Positions 6,884-10,116 of a stretch of DNA of 10,116 nt are shown piece by piece. The notes beneath the pieces are model-generated. The model was given only the letters and a program-made list of their open reading frames with translations, had not been told where the DNA came from and searched no databases. The stretch is from a bacterium (GTDB lineage: Bacteria > Oederibacteriota > Muellerivitia > Muellerivitales > Muellerivitaceae). The DNA lies in assembly GCA_025980505.1 (NCBI GenBank), contig JAICXI010000029.1:1-10116 (forward strand), given 5' to 3'. Within the stretch, counting starts at the first letter, position 1. Each line of letters opens with the position of its first letter. Position numbers and translations under genes: made by a program.

Positions 6884-7455
6884 TCCTTCCCCGGCTGGAC
6901 GATTTCGGCCAGCCGCAGCATTTGGGAACTGATGGTGAGCTTGGCTTGCCTTGCGGCCCGCAGGTTGATCCTGAAATGGATTTTATTTTCCTTCGTGACA
7001 AAGCGGATGATGCCGCCTTTTTGGGCGAACTCTTCGCTGTCCCCGACCGTGAGGATGTTCCTTCCCTTCAGTTCGGCGAGGATATCTTCCATTCGTTTGC
7101 TTTCGGAAGGGCTGATGAACAAAACCTGGCAGTCCTTGGCTTCACGGGGGCTGCCGCACCGCCGGACGACCAGAGGATGGCCGTCCACTTTTTCACCGCG
7201 CACGGTTTCGTCCAGAAAACCGTCAAAGGGGTCGTCGCCCAAAATGCCGATGCAAAAGGGCCCGCCGGCGCCGGCGACGGCGCCGGATGGCCATTGGATG
7301 AATTGGGTGAAGTTGAACAGGAAGGCGGCCTTGATTTGGTACTCCTTGGGAACTCCTTCTTGCGCCCACAAGGGGGAGGCGCCCGCCCACAGCAGGAAGA
7401 GGACAAGCCGGAGGTGGAAGGCCCACCGTTGCCCGGGAGGGGTTAAAATTGGCAT
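6880..7455 (-). CDS. YfiR family (DUF4154) periplasmic signalling protein
   Basis: A 191-residue protein. The signal peptide is about residues 1-31: basic start, hydrophobic LRLVLFLLW core, and a likely cut after SPLWA before QEG. The mature part carries the family's hallmarks: KEYQIKAAFLFNFTQFIQWP (37-56), FCIGILGDDPF (67-77), then CQVLFISPSES (109-119), ILTVGDSEEFAQKGGIIRF and KIHFRINLRAARQAKLTISSQMLRLA. In Pseudomonas, YfiR is a periplasmic, redox-sensitive repressor that binds the CHASE8 domain of the diguanylate cyclase YfiN. Here its partner should be the CHASE8-like kinase encoded immediately downstream (ATGA overlap). Cysteines are C68, C100 and C109. C68 and C109 probably match one YfiR disulfide; the second pair of the Pseudomonas protein is absent. 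The start at 7455 overlaps the receptor gene by 13 nt and has GGAAG 6 nt upstream. Confidence 0.93.
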   Translation of the reverse strand: MPILTPPGQRWAFHLRLVLFLLWAGASPLWAQEGVPKEYQIKAAFLFNFTQFIQWPSGAVAGAGGPFCIGILGDDPFDGFLDETVRGEKVDGHPLVVRRCGSPREAKDCQVLFISPSESKRMEDILAELKGRNILTVGDSEEFAQKGGIIRFVTKENKIHFRINLRAARQAKLTISSQMLRLAEIVQPGKE

Positions 7456-9623
7456 GTCAGCTTCCCGTAAACGCTGCGCGCAATTTCCTCTTGCGTCGGG
7501 CCGGGAACGCCGCCCTCGACATGTTCATTTTGCAGGAGATTCTGGCCGACCACGGAAACCTCGACCGACGGGGCGGCATGCCAACCGAGCCGGATATCCA
7601 GTTCGGCGTAACTCGGCACCACCTGGGTCGAGGCGGCGCCGAGATTGGCGTTGTGGACGGTGTCAATCCACCGGAAAGCGGCGTCCAACTCGGACTTGCC
7701 GGGCAAGTCCATCGAAGAACGCAAAAAGACCTGGTGGGGCGGGTCGGCTGTTTCAGCCAGCCCGTTGGATAAGTCGACTTGGCCCGGGGCCACCCAGATG
7801 CTTTCCCAGAGATAGTCGTAACCGGCGTGCAGCCGCCACCCCGCTAACATTTGATAATCCGCGGTGAGCTCAACACCGTAGGTTTGTCCCAGGTCATTGT
7901 TCCCGAAGTAAAGCGGAACGAGGGTGACGGGAGTGAAGCTCAGGCTGCGCAGGTTGGTGTAATCGTTGAAAAAGGCCGAGATGGAAGTTGAAATTTTCGG
8001 GTCCAGTTGGGCGCGATAACCCAGCTCGTAAGCCACCAGGACCTCCGAAAGGAACGTGCCTTGGTCGTCCAGGAATTGTCCATAAACCGGACTGGGTTCT
8101 TCCAAGTCGTGGTCATAACGGGCGGGCATGCGGACCGCCCGGGACAGGGCCCCCCAGAGCATTTGGTTGTCCCCGACGTTCCACTGGAGCCGCCCGCTGG
8201 GCTCGTATTCGTAACCGGTGTAATCATTGTGTTCGATTTTGCTGCCGAAAGTGAGGGTTACATCCGGAAGCAGCTTTGCCTCGTCCTGGAAAAAACCGCT
8301 GAACAAGTTGTGGTCCAATCTATCCGGGGCGAAAGCCACAAGGGGCGCGTCCTGGACCACGTCTTTCGTAAACCGGTATTCTCCACCCCAAACAACATGG
8401 TTGGAGTAGCCCAGTGGAAATCGATCTTGAAAATTCACGTCGATCGTATCCAGCGAATCCCCCAGGGGGCCCGCCGGGATGGAGCCGCTGGACTGGAAGG
8501 GTACAACCAGGTTATCGCGGGAGTAGTAAATTTGAAGGCTCATGTCGTCGTCGCCGGCAAAGGTGCGGGTCCAGCGCCCCAGGAGGTTGCCTCCGCTGGA
8601 GCTTCCGGGAGCCGCGGGCGTACCCTCGCCGCCCGGCAGAGTCGTCGTGTTTCCGGCGTAAAGATCTCCCTGCAGCGTGAACTTATCCTCCGAAGATCCG
8701 TCGGTGTCGAGGCGGAATCCAGCCTGGCCGTGGTTCCACGAATCCTGGGCGCCGGTTCCGTCGGAAAAAGACTCGGCACCGCGGTCGAAATACTTTCCAT
8801 AGACGCGGTAATAAAGGTCCGGGGCCATCGTGCCGCCGTACCGCGCCGCGATGAAATCCTGCAAATAGGTTCCCCCGCCGGCTTCCACGTAGGCTCCCTG
8901 AGTGTCTTTTGCGTCCTTGCTGGTGATGTTGATGACGCCATTCATCGCGTTGGCTCCCCACAAGGTGCCGCCGGGGCCGCTGATGACCTCAACCCGGTTG
9001 ATGTCTTCCAGCAGGTAATCCTGGTTGTTCCAGATGACGCCCGCAAAAAGCGGCGTGTAGACGCTCCGCCCGTCGATGAGGACCAGGAGCTTGTCGCTGA
9101 CGGAGGAGTTGAACCCGCGCGCGCTGATGTTCCACCCGGCGGAAGAAACCTGCGCCACTTCCAGGTTGTCCGCCAGCCGCAACACCTCCGGCAGGCTGGA
9201 CGCGCCGGAACGGCGGATTTCATCCGAGGTGATGACGTTTATCGCGGCCGGCGCCTTCCCATAAGGCTCCGGTTGTTTGGACACGGAGGTGACGTCCAAA
9301 TCCATCAATTGCTCCAAGCTCAATTTCTTTAAAACGTCCGGGGACAAGTTCGCCTGCTCCGGCGGCGTCACCATTGCGTTCCTTCGGGCCCGTGGGTTGA
9401 CCTGCGGGGTTGGGATGGGCGATGAAGCTGCCCCGGGCGTTTGGGCGAAGGCCGCCCCGGAAAGGAGGCTGAACGCGGCCGCCCCGGCAAGCCTTCTCCA
9501 ACGCCGGGGGGCGGGGCGGATGTTGGAAACCGATTCTCGGTAGGGGATGGACTTCAAAACACGAGGAGCCGGGAAAACGAAAGCCCAGGCCGGAAAGACA
9601 AGGTTATTTTTGCCCGTCGTCAT
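7443..9623 (-). CDS. TonB-dependent outer-membrane receptor
   Basis: 726 residues from the ATG at 9623, chosen because GGAG lies 5 nt upstream; the frame extends to a GTG at 9668, which has no good ribosome site. The signal peptide has an unusually long N-region: a basic RRWRR at 40-44, hydrophobic core 45-58, and a likely cut after AFA60. A TonB-box-like DVTSVSK lies at 110-116. The plug (about 120-235) includes INVITSDEIRRSGASSLPEV, ISARGFNSS, LLVLIDGRSVYTPLF and GPGGTLWGANAMNGVINI, followed by a beta-barrel ending in the C-terminal phenylalanine typical of outer-membrane proteins. The VTSVSK/ISARGFN/LIDGRSVYTP type is a common receptor family whose substrates are mostly unknown, and nothing here identifies iron, cobalamin or a carbohydrate. 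It overlaps the YfiR gene by 13 nt, so the two are probably translated together and may work together. The barrel is fairly small (about 490 residues) but looks complete. Confidence 0.93.
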   Translation of the reverse strand: MTTGKNNLVFPAWAFVFPAPRVLKSIPYRESVSNIRPAPRRWRRLAGAAAFSLLSGAAFAQTPGAASSPIPTPQVNPRARRNAMVTPPEQANLSPDVLKKLSLEQLMDLDVTSVSKQPEPYGKAPAAINVITSDEIRRSGASSLPEVLRLADNLEVAQVSSAGWNISARGFNSSVSDKLLVLIDGRSVYTPLFAGVIWNNQDYLLEDINRVEVISGPGGTLWGANAMNGVINITSKDAKDTQGAYVEAGGGTYLQDFIAARYGGTMAPDLYYRVYGKYFDRGAESFSDGTGAQDSWNHGQAGFRLDTDGSSEDKFTLQGDLYAGNTTTLPGGEGTPAAPGSSSGGNLLGRWTRTFAGDDDMSLQIYYSRDNLVVPFQSSGSIPAGPLGDSLDTIDVNFQDRFPLGYSNHVVWGGEYRFTKDVVQDAPLVAFAPDRLDHNLFSGFFQDEAKLLPDVTLTFGSKIEHNDYTGYEYEPSGRLQWNVGDNQMLWGALSRAVRMPARYDHDLEEPSPVYGQFLDDQGTFLSEVLVAYELGYRAQLDPKISTSISAFFNDYTNLRSLSFTPVTLVPLYFGNNDLGQTYGVELTADYQMLAGWRLHAGYDYLWESIWVAPGQVDLSNGLAETADPPHQVFLRSSMDLPGKSELDAAFRWIDTVHNANLGAASTQVVPSYAELDIRLGWHAAPSVEVSVVGQNLLQNEHVEGGVPGPTQEEIARSVYGKLTCQF

Positions 9624-9628
9624 AGGGA

Positions 9629-9632
9629 CTCC
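9629..9632 (-). promoter_or_regulatory. Ribosome-binding site setting the receptor start at 9623
   Basis: The minus strand reads GGAG, then five bases, then ATG at 9623. The alternative GTG at 9668 opens the same frame but has no purine-rich site before it and would give a still longer stretch ahead of the signal-peptide core. Confidence 0.55.
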
Positions 9633-9729
9633 AGGGAAAAGATGAAAAGGACCGGCTAATTTTAGCACCGGCGGCCGTAACCGTTTCAGGTTAAATTAGA
9701 TTTGGGTTTTAAATTTAAGGGTTTAAAGC

Positions 9730-9779
9730 AGGCCACTTTCTATGCGGTTTTTCGGCATAAAAAATGTTGCTACTGGCCT
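9730..9779. promoter_or_regulatory. Nested inverted repeats, candidate operator or leader hairpin
   Basis: The inner repeat is TATGC (9741-9745) against GCATA (9755-9759), part of a 19-bp near-palindrome with a T-rich centre. The outer repeat is AGGCCA (9730-9735) against TGGCCT (9774-9779). The inner one could be a dimeric regulator's operator. Together they could also form a stem in a leader RNA for either direction. No known riboswitch or regulator motif was recognised. Confidence 0.35.
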
Positions 9780-9812
9780 TTTCCGGAATTTGTCATTAAC
9801 AATGGACCCAAA

Positions 9813-9817
9813 GGGGG
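9813..9817 (+). promoter_or_regulatory. Ribosome-binding site of the pirin gene
   Basis: AAAGGGGG ends 6 nt before the ATG at 9824. An earlier ATG at 9802 is in a different frame from the pirin coding sequence, so 9824 is the start. Confidence 0.6.
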
Positions 9818-9823
9818 CAAAAC

Positions 9824-10116
9824 ATGGACTCATCCAACGAACGCAAAATCATCCAAATCATCCACGGCATCGACACTTCCGACGGTGCCGGGGTGAAGCT
9901 CAAACGCATCCTGGGGTCGTCCGAGTTGAACCAACTGGACCCCTTTTTGCTCCTGGATGAGTTCAAAAACGACGATCCGAACGATTACGCGGCCGGTTTC
10001 CCCGACCATCCCCACCGGGGTTTTGAGACCGTGACTTATATGATGGCGGGCTCCTTCACCCACCGGGATTCCAAGGGCCACGAGGGGCATTTGACCGCGG
10101 GCTCCGTCCAATGGAT
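9824..10116 (+). CDS. Pirin family protein, N-terminal part only
   Basis: 97 complete codons are present before the right edge cuts the gene; bacterial pirins are usually about 230-300 residues. The N-terminal cupin is clear: DGAGVKLKRILG, LDPFLLLDEF (39-47), then FPDHPHRGFETVTYMMAG (59-76) and HRDSKGHEG (80-88), ending in AGSVQWM. H62 and H64 match two of the iron ligands of the family (human His56 and His58); the remaining His and Glu ligands would lie just past the window. Pirins are cytoplasmic metal-binding bicupins. Some bacterial members oxidise quercetin and others bind metabolic enzymes, so the role here is open. It is transcribed away from the signalling genes and shares only the intergenic region with them. 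Confidence 0.95.
   Translation, partial: MDSSNERKIIQIIHGIDTSDGAGVKLKRILGSSELNQLDPFLLLDEFKNDDPNDYAAGFPDHPHRGFETVTYMMAGSFTHRDSKGHEGHLTAGSVQW

Larger units (their letters stand above)
9624..9823. promoter_or_regulatory. AT-rich divergent promoter region between the receptor operon and pirin
   Basis: This 200-bp gap separates the minus-strand signalling genes from the plus-strand pirin gene and must hold both promoters. It is markedly AT-rich between about 9690 and 9775, unlike the flanking coding DNA. It contains the palindrome TTAAATTTAA (9709-9718), two GGGTTT(T)AAA boxes (9704-9713 and 9719-9727) and nested inverted repeats listed separately. I could not fix a -35/-10 pair for either direction with confidence. 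Confidence 0.6.

Noticed and set aside
8007..9332. A 441-codon plus-strand open frame
   Set aside because: It is antisense to the TonB-dependent receptor plug and barrel, which have unmistakable family motifs. No start-site support.
9730..9823. Possible cyclic di-GMP riboswitch ahead of pirin, suggested by the YfiR context and nested stems
   Set aside because: The conserved core of the GEMM-I or GEMM-II riboswitches is not present; only short inverted repeats are seen.

Overview
The window comes from a GC-rich (judged by eye, not counted), Gram-negative-type (diderm) bacterium. The evidence for two membranes is an outer-membrane TonB-dependent receptor ending in phenylalanine and a periplasmic YfiR-like protein. 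The phylum cannot be fixed from the sequence. Dense PAS signalling, Rcp1-like receivers and codons ending mostly in G or C fit an environmental, metabolically versatile lineage. No rRNA, tRNA, CRISPR array, insertion sequence or phage gene is visible.

Layout, reading the minus strand from right to left: TonB-dependent receptor (9623-7443), YfiR/DUF4154 periplasmic protein (7455-6880), a transmembrane histidine kinase with a CHASE8-like sensor, HAMP and four PAS domains (6883-3932), three single-domain Rcp1-type response regulators (3866-3411, 3279-2809, 2646-2176), and a large REC-PAS5 protein that runs off the left edge (2183-1). Four of the junctions overlap or nearly touch, and the other gaps are 65 to 162 bp, so all seven genes could form one transcription unit. 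On the plus strand, diverging from it across an AT-rich 200-bp gap, is the N-terminal part of a pirin (9824 to the right edge).

Proposed working: the receptor handles a ligand or senses outer-membrane events, and the YfiR-like protein acts in the periplasm on the kinase's CHASE8-like domain. The kinase passes phosphate to one or more of the three stand-alone receivers and perhaps to the receiver of the REC-PAS5 protein. In the well-known YfiBNR system, YfiR restrains a CHASE8 diguanylate cyclase. Here the same kind of input is joined to a histidine kinase, and no GGDEF, EAL or DNA-binding output is encoded in the window. This receptor-YfiR-kinase-receiver module is the most interesting content. 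Its parts are recognisable families, but the combined function is inference.

Other points of interest are a very stable predicted RNA hairpin between two of the receiver genes, a 43-nt identical block shared by two receiver paralogues, and nested inverted repeats in the divergent promoter region.
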